Below are positions 35,667 through 44,001 of a DNA stretch of 64,000 bases, piece by piece. Where the stretch lies: the NCBI GenBank assembly GCA_913061235.1, contig CAJXTB010000001.1, positions 310,001 to 374,000 on the forward strand, in the 5' to 3' direction. Source of the stretch: an uncultured Pseudomonadota bacterium. GTDB lineage: Bacteria > Myxococcota_A > UBA796 > GCA-2862545. Position numbers and translations under genes: made by a program. The stretch's first letter is position 1, and each line of letters starts with the position of its first letter. Below the pieces are notes generated by a model, which was not told where the DNA came from, searched no databases, and saw only the letters and a program-made list of their open reading frames with translations.

Positions 35667-36680
35667 ATGAACGACGTCATCATCATCGGTGCGGGCATCT
35701 CCGGCCTCATCGCAGCACGCCAGCTTCGCGCGGCCAACAAACAAGTCGTCTTGCTAGAAGGCCGCCCGAGAACCGGTGGACGTGCGCTCAGCCTTCGCAT
35801 TGGCGACGGTGCATTCGACCTGGGCCCAACCTGGGTGTGGGCGAGCGAGACCCAGGTCATGGGTCTCGTAGACGAGCTCGGGCTGACGCTCTTCGATGGA
35901 CGCAAGCCCGGCGCAGATGTCTACCAGACCGCGACAGGCAACCAGCACGGTCGTCTGCCCACAAGTTCTGTTGCCGAGCACCGAATTGACGGCGGTACGC
36001 AGCGACTCACCGATGCACTGACACAGACCGTCGGTGCCGTTGAGTTCGATTGCGTGGCCACGGCCATCACAGACCACAGCACACACTTGAGCGTGACGAC
36101 CAACCGTGGAGAGTTCCTTGGCAAGCACGTCATCGCCGCTCTCCCCCCTCGCCTCTTGGCACGAAGCATTCAGGTCGACGACCCACTGACCCAGATCTGG
36201 CGCCGTGTGCCCACCTGGATGGCGGACATTGCGAAGGTGGTGGCCGTCTTTGACGCGCCCGTCTGGCGGAGTGCCGGCCTGAGCGGTCGCGCCGCGAGTG
36301 CTGTGGGCCCAATGGTCGAAGTCCACGACCTGTCTAGTCGAGATGACGCACACACGGCACTCTTCGGCTTCGTTCCACGCACACTCGCAGGTGCTGACCT
36401 GGAGCAGCGCGTGCGAACCCAGCTACATCAACTCTTTGGCCCGAAGACCACGCCAACCGCCGTTCACATTCAAGCGTGGTGGACCGAACGCCTCACCCAC
36501 ACCGGAGACACTGAGGCCGCTGACCAGACACTCTTCGCCCACCCAAGCCTACACAAACCCGCACTGGGCGGGCGCCTGCATCTGACCTCTTGTGAGACCT
36601 CAACGGTCAGTCCCGGACACCTCAACGGCGCCATCGAGCGGTCGCTGACGGTTACCCAGCAGCTGTTGTCGCTCCTATGA
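35667..36680 (+). CDS. FAD-dependent amine oxidase-like protein
   Basis: A 337-residue flavoprotein. The dinucleotide-binding motif [35 protein letters not shown] (seen in order, given in outline) is complete, followed by FDLGPTWVW, a substrate-domain core and a C-terminal [23 protein letters not shown] that matches the FAD-contacting end of monoamine-oxidase-like enzymes. At 337 residues it is short for the family (about 430-500). It overlaps the next FAD oxidoreductase by ATGA, so both are made together, a pairing that suggests consecutive oxidation steps. The substrate is unknown. Confidence 0.8.
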   Translation: MNDVIIIGAGISGLIAARQLRAANKQVVLLEGRPRTGGRALSLRIGDGAFDLGPTWVWASETQVMGLVDELGLTLFDGRKPGADVYQTATGNQHGRLPTSSVAEHRIDGGTQRLTDALTQTVGAVEFDCVATAITDHSTHLSVTTNRGEFLGKHVIAALPPRLLARSIQVDDPLTQIWRRVPTWMADIAKVVAVFDAPVWRSAGLSGRAASAVGPMVEVHDLSSRDDAHTALFGFVPRTLAGADLEQRVRTQLHQLFGPKTTPTAVHIQAWWTERLTHTGDTEAADQTLFAHPSLHKPALGGRLHLTSCETSTVSPGHLNGAIERSLTVTQQLLSLL

Positions 36681-37702
36681 TGGATGCCCTCGTTGTGGGT
36701 CTGGGCCTTGCCGGGGTGAGTGTGACGCACGCGCTGCGCAGTGCAGGCCACCGCTTCACCGTGGTGGACGTTCCTCTCCCTCACAGCGGCTCTCCCGTTG
36801 CCGCCGGGCTGATGCTGCCAATCTCGGGCCCGCGCTGGGTTCTGCGGCCCCACTACGCCGAGCTGCTCGAGGCAGCGACGGGTCTGTACGGCCCCCTCAT
36901 GACACCCTTTCGCGTCAACCGACTGCTCGGCGAAGAGCACGAGCCCTACCTGCACAAACGTCAGCAAGACCCTGCATATGCCGACTATCTATCCGAACAA
37001 CAGCCCCCGCAAGACGATGCCACTATCGACCCCCATGGCCGCGTTCAGTGGACGGCGCACTGTCTGGACGTCCCCACACTGTTGAGCCAGGCTCGTCAAC
37101 AGCTCACCGACGAAGAGAGGCTTGTTGAAGCCTCATTTTCATTGGATGACGTGACCTACCACCCCACCCATATTGACTACAGAGGTACGCCCTACAAGTG
37201 GCTCATTCTGTGCACCGGGCACCGGGCCATTCAGCAGCCCCCCTTCGAGTGGCTACGGTACCAACCATCCCATGGCGAATGGTGTGAGCTGCACCCAATC
37301 GACAGAGTAGAACCCGGGATTATCGACCGCCGATACTGGATGCATCAGGAGCCCACACGGACCCGATTCGGCTCCACATACGACTACAAGGAGCTTGACG
37401 CAGGTACGACCGCCGCTGGAGCCCTGGCCCTCATCGAAGCCGCGAAGACCCTCGTCGATTGTGATGTGCGCATCAAGACTCAGTACGCGGGAATCCGCGC
37501 AGCAACCATCGACTGGTCGCCGTACGTCGGCACGTCCCCCACCCAGCCCCGAGCCGCACTTCTGGCCGGGCTCGGAAGTACGGGCGCCCTACTTGCCCCC
37601 TACTGTGGACACGCGTTGGTCAGACTTCTGATGGACGATGATCCACTTCCATCGTGGATAAATCTTGCGCGACGGGAGCGTGACCGAGTACCGCCAGCGT
37701 AG
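36677..37702 (+). CDS. FAD-dependent (DAO-type) oxidoreductase
   Basis: A 341-residue protein with an N-terminal FAD motif VVGLGLAGVSVTHALRSAGH and a D-amino-acid-oxidase-like layout: AAGLMLPISGPRW after the binding fold, an internal WLILCTGHRA strand, and the C-terminal LLAGLGSTGALLAPYCGHAL that contacts FAD. It begins within the stop of the preceding amine-oxidase-like gene (ATGA), so translation is coupled. Function beyond oxidation of an amine or hydroxy acid is not readable. Confidence 0.78.
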   Translation: MMDALVVGLGLAGVSVTHALRSAGHRFTVVDVPLPHSGSPVAAGLMLPISGPRWVLRPHYAELLEAATGLYGPLMTPFRVNRLLGEEHEPYLHKRQQDPAYADYLSEQQPPQDDATIDPHGRVQWTAHCLDVPTLLSQARQQLTDEERLVEASFSLDDVTYHPTHIDYRGTPYKWLILCTGHRAIQQPPFEWLRYQPSHGEWCELHPIDRVEPGIIDRRYWMHQEPTRTRFGSTYDYKELDAGTTAAGALALIEAAKTLVDCDVRIKTQYAGIRAATIDWSPYVGTSPTQPRAALLAGLGSTGALLAPYCGHALVRLLMDDDPLPSWINLARRERDRVPPA

Positions 37703-37816
37703 GCGAGGGCTCGTCACAGAGCGTGCCCTCTGCACTCGTGTACGGCGAACATCGACTCCAACGGACGGATGCCAGTGCACCCGGCCATTGGAAGACGAAA
37801 TCAGCTTCTCACCTGG

Positions 37817-37924
37817 CTACTTGCCAGCAGCCTTACCAGCAGCCTTGGCGTTCTTCTTGGCTTTCTTCTCTTTGGTCGTGAGCTTTACGGGAGGGGCTTG
37901 CTTCTTTGGGGACTTGTCTGCCAT
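37817..37924 (-). CDS. 35-residue Lys/Ala-rich basic protein
   Basis: A very small gene reading MADKSPKKQAPPVKLTTKEK followed by KAKKNAKAAGKAAGK. Thirteen of 35 residues are lysine and the tail repeats KAAGK like histone H1 C-termini. ATG 37924 and TAG at 37817-37819 are in frame. The ribosome-binding site is weak (GGCAAAGACCC). Protein-like lysine usage (AAG-rich) and the absence of an alternative gene at this spot support it. A DNA- or RNA-binding role is inferred from composition only. Compare the 50-residue basic protein at 21383-21535. Confidence 0.55.
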   Translation of the reverse strand: MADKSPKKQAPPVKLTTKEKKAKKNAKAAGKAAGK

Positions 37925-38060
37925 GGGTCTTTGCCTGCGAACACGAGTGCGGTCCTGTGTGACGCGAACCGCCGCACACGACCGCCCTCTCGGTCGGTTC
38001 GTACCCCCACTCTATCCGCATTTTTCGATGACGACGCGCATTGACGGAGCTGGCCGTAGA

Positions 38061-38918
38061 CTACGGGGTCGCGCCTTCGTTCTTGGGCGTCTCGGGGTCC
38101 TCTCCCCACTCGTTCCACGAACCGTCGTACAGCCGCACATCCAGACCGGCAAAATCCAGGAGAGCCCAGGATACCGACGCTCTCGCCCCACTCTGGCAGT
38201 ACACGACGACCGTGGGCTGGGTGGGGTTTGAGTGGAGGTCGAGGGTGTCTGACGATGGCAAGAACAGACCATCCGAATCAAGATTTCGCGTCCACTCCAC
38301 GTTCTGCGCGCCTGGAATGTGGCCGCCCTCGTACTCGCCGGACGAGCGAACATCAAAGAACGCGACGTCCGCGTCTTCAAGGTGCTCCAGGACCCATGCC
38401 TTGTCGACAACCAGGAAATCGTCGGCTGTGGTCTCCGCCCAGCTGGATGCAGTCGGTGTGACTGCAGCGTCCGACACCTCGCGGCCCTCGTCCTCCCACT
38501 GGGCCAAGCCACCGTCCATGAGCCGCAGGGAGTCTTCGGCGCCGTACAAGCCCAAAGACCAGAGCGTTCGCGCTGTCGTCGTGTCGTTCTCGTCCCCGTA
38601 GACCACGGTGGTGAGACCCGGCTCAATCCCGGCCGACTCCAGCAACTGAAGCGCCTCAGCACGAGCGACCGCCTGCCCTCTCACACCGCCCACGTTGCCG
38701 CGAAGAGCTTCTCCATCAATGTTCAGTGCACCCGGCAAGTGACCGCGGTCGTAGGCGCTTGCGGACCGTACATCGACTAATTGAACAGTGTCCAATTGCG
38801 AGGCCACATCCCCCGTAGAGACCACCTCCCACACGATGACGTCGTCAACAATCTCCTCTTGTTCGGGGGACGAAGTACAGGCTGCAAGCAGCACGAGAGC
38901 CGGGGCGATGTGTTTCAC
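38061..38918 (-). CDS. Two-domain rhodanese (sulfurtransferase) lipoprotein
   Basis: A 285-residue lipoprotein with lipobox LLAAC (Cys14). Two rhodanese domains follow. In the first (35-148) the active loop is VVYGDEND, with Gly108 in the cysteine position, so it is inactive. In the second (165-275) VVYCQSGARAS holds the catalytic Cys241. This inactive-active layout matches thiosulfate:cyanide sulfurtransferases (TST/SseA). The GTG start at 38918 has AGGAG 5 nt upstream. Envelope location suggests handling of thiosulfate, cyanide or sulfane sulfur outside the cytoplasm. Confidence 0.87.
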   Translation of the reverse strand: MKHIAPALVLLAACTSSPEQEEIVDDVIVWEVVSTGDVASQLDTVQLVDVRSASAYDRGHLPGALNIDGEALRGNVGGVRGQAVARAEALQLLESAGIEPGLTTVVYGDENDTTTARTLWSLGLYGAEDSLRLMDGGLAQWEDEGREVSDAAVTPTASSWAETTADDFLVVDKAWVLEHLEDADVAFFDVRSSGEYEGGHIPGAQNVEWTRNLDSDGLFLPSSDTLDLHSNPTQPTVVVYCQSGARASVSWALLDFAGLDVRLYDGSWNEWGEDPETPKNEGATP

Positions 38919-38988
38919 AAGAACTCCTGCGCGCGAGAGTCACGGCGCTAAAAATGGGAATCAACGACAGGCAAAATGAGTCGGCCTG

Positions 38989-39576
38989 TCAGCCAGACTT
39001 GCTGGCGACAACCTGAAGCACGGCGGCTCGCCCGTTGTGGAACTGGCCTTCAACCACGTCACGCTCCACCTCTTCAAGACGGTCGTACACGAGCGTTGGC
39101 ATGTCAGTGCGAACCAAGTCTTCTGTGTAGAGCATGGGCAACGACGGCGGGCCACCGGTTCGGAACTCAAGCTGACGTGGCGCGTACATCTCCATCACCA
39201 GCTTGCCTCCAGGGCGTAGCGCGCCAGGAATTGCGGCGTGAACACGGGCACGGATGGCGGGTGGAACGTGGACAAAGATGGCCACAATGGCCCCCCAGCG
39301 GTTGTCACCAAAGTCGAATGTGGCGAGGTCTGCAACCTGCGCATGAACAGTGACCCCGCGCTGCGCGGCCAGGGTGAGAGTCTTGTCTACGCCGACAGAC
39401 GAGCTGTCCACGCCATGGACCTCCAGACCCTGCTCGGCCAGCCACACCGCGTTGCGTCCTTCACCAGAGGCAATGCACAATACCGGTCCCTGGAGACCCG
39501 CAGCCTGCTCACGAAGGAAGTCGTTCGGTTCGGTGCCATAGGCAAATTCGGATGCCGAATACCGTTCATTCCACAT
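38989..39576 (-). CDS. SAM-dependent methyltransferase (TehB/thiopurine type)
   Basis: A 195-residue methyltransferase. The start WNERYSASEFAYGTEPNDFL is typical of TehB-like and thiopurine-methyltransferase-like proteins. VLCIASGEGRNAVWLAEQG is the SAM motif, VHGVDSSSVGV the ribose-binding strand and LRPGGKLVMEMYAP the late strand. GGAGAG precedes ATG 39576. Such enzymes methylate tellurite, selenite or thiols. It neighbours the anti-sigma gene (52 bp downstream of it), with no direct proof of a link. Confidence 0.82.
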   Translation of the reverse strand: MWNERYSASEFAYGTEPNDFLREQAAGLQGPVLCIASGEGRNAVWLAEQGLEVHGVDSSSVGVDKTLTLAAQRGVTVHAQVADLATFDFGDNRWGAIVAIFVHVPPAIRARVHAAIPGALRPGGKLVMEMYAPRQLEFRTGGPPSLPMLYTEDLVRTDMPTLVYDRLEEVERDVVEGQFHNGRAAVLQVVASKSG

Positions 39577-39628
39577 ACAACTCTCCAGTTCAATGGGGGC
39601 CCGGCGTCACACCCCTAGTGTCTCGCAC

Positions 39629-39880
39629 CTAAAGGAGTATCCGGTCCAGGACCGCTTCCGCCTCTGCTGCGCCAATCGGAGGCGGCTCGGCCAAGCGCAG
39701 GCGAAGTTGTCGTACGACGGCGCTGAACTCCCCGCCAAACTGTTCGCACCACGAGCATTCAGACAGGTGCGCCTCAATGCAGACGCGCGTGTCTTGGGAC
39801 ACCTCTCCCGCAAGGTAGTCGGACAGGACTGCAAGAATCTGGGTGCAGCGGATTCCTGAGATTTCCCGGTCATGCGCCAT
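39629..39880 (-). CDS. Zinc-finger anti-sigma factor
   Basis: An 83-residue cytosolic protein. The zf-HC2/ZAS motif HLSECSWC (His-x3-Cys-x2-Cys, with an upstream Cys) marks it as an anti-sigma factor that binds ECF sigma factors; there is no transmembrane segment, so it resembles soluble ChrR/RsrA-like types in which zinc or redox state sets release. ATG 39880 lies 11 nt inside the sigma gene with AAGGAG upstream, so production is coupled with its target. Confidence 0.83.
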   Translation of the reverse strand: MAHDREISGIRCTQILAVLSDYLAGEVSQDTRVCIEAHLSECSWCEQFGGEFSAVVRQLRLRLAEPPPIGAAEAEAVLDRILL

Positions 39881-40436
39881 GGCCAAACTCCTTTCGAACA
39901 GCTGCAGCGAGCTCAAGACGGGCGCGGTGTAGGCGACTCTTCATCGCGGGTAGGGTGACCTCAAGCATCAATGCCACCTCGGGGCCAGCCATGCCCTCTA
40001 GAACGCGCAGGGTGAGCACCTCGCGGGCCTCCGGATGCAACGTCGCCAACGCTCGCGTCAGACGGACAGCATCCAGCCGACTGGCCACCGAACTCTCGGG
40101 GTCTGAGCCCCACCCAGCAGCCACCGCAATCGCGTCCAACGGGACATGAACTCGAGGTTGCCCAGCGCGCAGACGCTTCGAGCGCAAGGCCGCATGACGC
40201 GTCAGGGTCAACAACCACGCCCGCACCGCCGAACGCCCGCTGTAGGTATGACCGCCTCGAATGGCATCCACCCACGCCTGTTGCACAACATCATCGGCGT
40301 CGTGTCCAACAATGGACTGGGCGTACCTACGCATCGACGCATGGTGACGTTGAACCAACACGGCACCTGCTGCGCGCTCTCCTTGGGAGGCAGCGACCAA
40401 CAGGTCCGAATCGTAGGTTTCCGAGCAGTTCGACAT
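39870..40436 (-). CDS. ECF sigma-70 family factor
   Basis: A 188-residue ECF sigma factor. Region 2 includes GHDADDVVQQAWVDAIRGGHTYSG (the DDVVQxxWV helix) and RAWLLTLTRHAAL. Region 4 includes LHPEAREVLTLRVLEGMAGPEVALMLEVTLPAMKSRLHRARLEL (seen in order, in outline). It overlaps its anti-sigma gene by 11 nt and follows the DUF2892 gene by 9 nt. Two TGAACCC motifs on the minus strand upstream (40705-40699 and 40670-40664) may be part of its own promoter. Confidence 0.88.
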   Translation of the reverse strand: MSNCSETYDSDLLVAASQGERAAGAVLVQRHHASMRRYAQSIVGHDADDVVQQAWVDAIRGGHTYSGRSAVRAWLLTLTRHAALRSKRLRAGQPRVHVPLDAIAVAAGWGSDPESSVASRLDAVRLTRALATLHPEAREVLTLRVLEGMAGPEVALMLEVTLPAMKSRLHRARLELAAAVRKEFGHGA

Positions 40437-40445
40437 ACGGTGAAA

Positions 40446-40649
40446 TCAGGACTCGCTGGCGGTACTCACACCCAGCACCGCGTAGGCCGGACAGCTACCT
40501 GCGGCGCCCGTAACCAACGGTACCAGACCCAGAACAATGAGCCCCGCGCCTAGCCAGGTGGAGAGCAAAAGCAGTCCGCCACCTGCGATAAGACCGACGC
40601 CTAGGACGACTCGGATAGGACGTTCGATGCGGTGGATATTCTTGGTCAT
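40446..40649 (-). CDS. DUF2892 (YgaP-type) inner-membrane protein
   Basis: A 67-residue protein with two hydrophobic helices (VVLGVGLIAGGGLLLLSTWL, LIVLGLVPLVTGAAG) and the DUF2892 signature: IERPIRVVLG start, PLVTGxxGxCPAYxxLG at the end. This is the membrane module of YgaP, where it is fused to a rhodanese. Here it is free-standing, first gene of the sigma/anti-sigma unit, with GGAGG before ATG 40649. The nearby rhodanese lipoprotein (38061-38918) could be a split partner, which is inference. Confidence 0.85.
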   Translation of the reverse strand: MTKNIHRIERPIRVVLGVGLIAGGGLLLLSTWLGAGLIVLGLVPLVTGAAGSCPAYAVLGVSTASES

Positions 40650-40717
40650 GATGTACCTCCATGGGGTTCACTGCCCATGAGTCTCAGACGTCGAGAAAGG
40701 GTTCAACATTTCTCACC

Positions 40718-41428
40718 CTACAGCACGTCTTCCGGTGGTCCGTCCCCTACCAAGTGCCCGTCCACCATCTTGAGCACACGTGGACAACGCCGGGCAATGC
40801 TCGGGTCGTGGGTGACAATGACGAAGGTGGTCTTCCGGTCTCGATTCCACCGGGCCAGCAGTTCCATGACGCGGTCGCTGCTCTCGGTATCCAAGTTTCC
40901 AGTTGGTTCATCGGCAAACACAACGGCCGGATTGTTCATGAGCGCTCGCGCGATGGCGACGCGCTGCTGCATACCTCCGGACAGCTTGCCCGCCATTCGG
41001 TGCGCCTGGTCTCCCAGGCCAACGTGCTCCAGCAGCACCTGGGCACGCGGGAGCTGACTGGCCCGAAGCGCTCCCTCCAACGCTGCAGCCGGCAGCATCA
41101 CGTTCTCACCGACCGACAGTCCAGGAAGTAGATGATGAAACTGAAAGACGAAGCCCAGCGTCTCACCCCTAAGTTTGGTGAGCTGAGCATCGGTCAAGCC
41201 CGCGACGTCTTGACCCGCAATGGTGAGAGAGCCGGAGGTTGCGCGGTCTAGCAAGCCCATGATGTTGAGCAGCGTGCTCTTGCCCGACCCCGATGGACCG
41301 ATGAGGGCTACCATCTCCCCACGGTTCAGGGTCACGTCAATACCGTGAAGGACCTCCACCTGGGTCTCTGGGGAATCACCAAAGGACCGTCGGATTTGGC
41401 GCATCTGAACGATAGGCTCGTCGCTCAT
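40718..41428 (-). CDS. ABC transporter ATPase (MacB/LolD type)
   Basis: A 236-residue ATPase. Walker A is GPSGSGKST (44-52), the signature LSGGMQQR, Walker B VVFADEPTG and the D-loop NLDTESS, then the H-loop VIVTHD. The sequence FVFQFHHLLPGLSVGENV is typical of LolD/MacB-type ATPases that power FtsX-like permeases. Its ATG overlaps the permease stop (ATGA at 41425-41428). The last gene of a fusion protein/permease/ATPase operon. Confidence 0.92.
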   Translation of the reverse strand: MSDEPIVQMRQIRRSFGDSPETQVEVLHGIDVTLNRGEMVALIGPSGSGKSTLLNIMGLLDRATSGSLTIAGQDVAGLTDAQLTKLRGETLGFVFQFHHLLPGLSVGENVMLPAAALEGALRASQLPRAQVLLEHVGLGDQAHRMAGKLSGGMQQRVAIARALMNNPAVVFADEPTGNLDTESSDRVMELLARWNRDRKTTFVIVTHDPSIARRCPRVLKMVDGHLVGDGPPEDVL

Positions 41429-42618
41429 CCGTCCCCCCGAATCGCAGCAGAGGGGTCCATGCGCGCTGCCGATGCCGCCGGCCAGAGTGCAGCCAGAATA
41501 CCGGTAGTGAGGCTGATAGCGAGTGCCTGTCCAGCCGTAGAGGCGTCCACAACAATGTCGAACGGCACCACAGTCGCGAGCCCTTTTCCCGCTAGCATTC
41601 CAACGCCCGTTCCCAGGAAGGCACCCGCGATGCCCAACAGCGCGCCCTGCCACAGGAAGGTCATCAGGATGACGCGGGCCCGCACGCCCATGGCCCGTAG
41701 AATACCGATCTGACCACGACGCTGCACAACCGTCACCGCAAGCACGCTGGCAATGCCCATGGCCACAGAGAGCAGCGTGAACACGCGGATGAGAATGGTG
41801 GACTGCGACTGAGCATCCAGCGCGGTCAGAAGCGCGCCATTCCTCTCCATCCAGCTCTCAGCGGTCAGACCCGTTCGTGCGGCGACGCGTGTGGCAATCG
41901 CCTCCGCCTCGTACAGTTCTTCCACCGTGACGTCGATGGCGGTGATGTCGCCCGGGCGTCCGAGCAGCGATTGTGCAGTGCGAAGACTGGTGACCACCCA
42001 CTGGCCATCCACCCCTGCTGCGCCAAGCTCAAAGATGCCGACCACCCGTACACTCGCCTCGCCGCTAGTGGTCCGGATGCGCATGGGCCGACCGATTCCA
42101 AGACCCAGTTCCTCAGCCAAGATCGACCCAATGACCACCTGGTCGGCGTCTGGACGGAACTCTCCCTCAACCATGTTCGACGGAATGTCGATGACCCGCC
42201 GCAGCCGGTACGGGTCGGCTCCAACAATGCGGATGGCCTGCTGACCGCCGCCACGCAGGGCAAGAGCCGTCCCTGACAGGGTCGGACACGCCGACGTGAC
42301 GCCAGGAGTCGCTTCCACCCGAGTCAACGCCCGCTGCCACTGGTCGAAGGGCTTCTGACTCGGCTCTGGGTTGACGACAATTCGCAGCATGGAGCGGCCG
42401 TCTGCTGTGATCAGCGGCTGAGGCGGCTGCGTCTCATCGAATACGGAGATGTGCGCTTGGCTGCCCAGAGTCTTGGACACCATGTTCTCGCCAACACCGA
42501 CCATGGTCGCTGTGATGAACACGTAGGCAGCCACACCAATGGTCACACCGGCCAAGATGAGTAAGGTCTGCGTGCGTCCCTCTTTGAGGAAACGGTATGC
42601 GAGCTGTAACGCCAGCAC
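41425..42618 (-). CDS. FtsX-like ABC permease (MacB/LolC type)
   Basis: A 397-residue permease. One N-terminal helix (TLLILAGVTIGVAAYVFITA), a large periplasmic domain (about 65-255), and three C-terminal helices beginning LLSVAMGIASVLAVTVVQRR, with the FtsX signature REIGILRAMG-like QIGILRAMGVRARVI. A GTG at 42618, 1 nt after the fusion-protein stop, is the likely start; no ATG fits. Permeases of this type extrude envelope molecules, antibiotics or lipoproteins with a mechanotransmission mechanism. Confidence 0.85.
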   Translation of the reverse strand: MLALQLAYRFLKEGRTQTLLILAGVTIGVAAYVFITATMVGVGENMVSKTLGSQAHISVFDETQPPQPLITADGRSMLRIVVNPEPSQKPFDQWQRALTRVEATPGVTSACPTLSGTALALRGGGQQAIRIVGADPYRLRRVIDIPSNMVEGEFRPDADQVVIGSILAEELGLGIGRPMRIRTTSGEASVRVVGIFELGAAGVDGQWVVTSLRTAQSLLGRPGDITAIDVTVEELYEAEAIATRVAARTGLTAESWMERNGALLTALDAQSQSTILIRVFTLLSVAMGIASVLAVTVVQRRGQIGILRAMGVRARVILMTFLWQGALLGIAGAFLGTGVGMLAGKGLATVVPFDIVVDASTAGQALAISLTTGILAALWPAASAARMDPSAAIRGDG

Positions 42619-42619
42619 C

Positions 42620-43855
42620 TCAGCCGCCCACGGGAATCGCAGGCTGAACCGCGCGATGCCGCACGGGGTCGCCGGCCTCAACATCGGCGGTCGGAGGAAG
42701 AACTGCGTCAGCCTCAGTAAGCCCGCTAACAACCTCAACAGTATCGGTTCCTTCTAAGCCCAGGACGAGCGCGTGACGTACCGCCACACCATCCTCCGAG
42801 ACCAAGGCCCAAGGCTGGCGCGTACCCAGGTCATGCACGAGCCAGGTAGGCAGAACGAGCGTGTCGTCGCGCTCACCGAGAAGCACCTCAACCGTTGCGG
42901 TCATGTCGGGCCGAAGCGCTACGTCGTCGACCTCACCCACGATGCTGAGGTGCACCTCAACGGTCCCCCGGCTGGCATCTACGCCGGGTGCAATGCGCGA
43001 CACCACCGCATCCACGGGGCGGTCTGGAAACGCTTCGGTGACCACCGAGGCCGACTGGCCGACTCTCAACAGTCCCAGGTGGAATTCGTCCGGCGTGATG
43101 CGGACATCAAGGGGGCCTTCGCCAACAAACGTGAGCAGAACGTCTCCAGGACGCACGACTTGCCCCACTTCCACCGAGCGCTCCAGCACCTGTCCGCGAC
43201 TCGGAGCACGCAGACGAGTGCGGTCTAGACCCGCTTGAGCCACCTCTAGCGAGGCTTGTGCACGCGCCAGACTTGCGGCAGATGCTGCGGTATCCGCTCC
43301 TGAAGCATCGGATGCAGCCGCCTCTAGCTGGGCGGCAACAAGCTGACTGCGCGCCACATCGCGGGCGCGACGGTCCACGTCATACTGAGCCTCGGTGAGG
43401 GAGCCTTGTGCGAACAGAGTCTCCGCTCGCTGGTACTGCCGCTCGAGTTCTTCAGCCTGGGCTGCCGCCTGAGTCAGACGCTCACCAGCGACTTGGCGCC
43501 CCACTCCACGCACCCGTCGCAGTCGCGCTGCTGCTTCTGCAACCTGGGCTTCGGCTTCCCGGACTCGTGCCGCTGCTTCATCATCCGCCAACGACACCAG
43601 CAGTGTGCCGGCCTCCACAATCTGGCCCTCTTCGACGGCCACATTCACCACGGTGTTCTGCACCATGGCACCGAGCGGCGCTCGAGCCGGAGGTGCCACG
43701 CGACCGGTGACCAGCAAGGTCTGCGCAATGGGGTTGCGAACCGCGTGGTAGGCGGCGGACTTTGGCCCTTGGCGAGTCTGGTTCAGCGCTACGCCAGCCC
43801 CCACGACGACAAGGGCACCAGCGACAACAGCAATGACTAGAGTTTGTTTTTTCAC
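42620..43855 (-). CDS. HlyD/MacA-type periplasmic fusion protein
   Basis: A 411-residue membrane fusion protein. A GTG at 43855 gives a signal anchor (KKQTLVIAVVAGALVVVGAG). It contains the split biotinyl-lipoyl domain (VNVAVEEGQIVEAGTLLVSL and RAPSRGQVLERSVEVGQVV), a long alpha-helical hairpin (about 115-245: AAARVREAEAQVAEAAARL and beyond), and the beta-barrel region ending DDTLVLPTWLVHDLG. Together with the FtsX-like permease and ATPase it makes a MacAB-like tripartite export unit; no TolC gene is here. Confidence 0.87.
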   Translation of the reverse strand: MKKQTLVIAVVAGALVVVGAGVALNQTRQGPKSAAYHAVRNPIAQTLLVTGRVAPPARAPLGAMVQNTVVNVAVEEGQIVEAGTLLVSLADDEAAARVREAEAQVAEAAARLRRVRGVGRQVAGERLTQAAAQAEELERQYQRAETLFAQGSLTEAQYDVDRRARDVARSQLVAAQLEAAASDASGADTAASAASLARAQASLEVAQAGLDRTRLRAPSRGQVLERSVEVGQVVRPGDVLLTFVGEGPLDVRITPDEFHLGLLRVGQSASVVTEAFPDRPVDAVVSRIAPGVDASRGTVEVHLSIVGEVDDVALRPDMTATVEVLLGERDDTLVLPTWLVHDLGTRQPWALVSEDGVAVRHALVLGLEGTDTVEVVSGLTEADAVLPPTADVEAGDPVRHRAVQPAIPVGG

Positions 43856-44001
43856 GGTGCGATTCCCTATCCTAGAGGGACTCCAGCGGCGGCGACTTTG
43901 TGGCTGCGGGCGCGACAGGTCGATGAGAATCTGCACCGTCCATCATGGGGTCTGGGTCCCTGCTTGGACAGGGTCGACTGGCGCCCCAACCAGCCACGAC
44001 A

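Noticed and set aside
37705-37730. GAGGGC/GCCCTC inverted repeat after the second FAD oxidoreductase
   Set aside because: Only 6 bp of stem around a 14-nt loop and no T-run.
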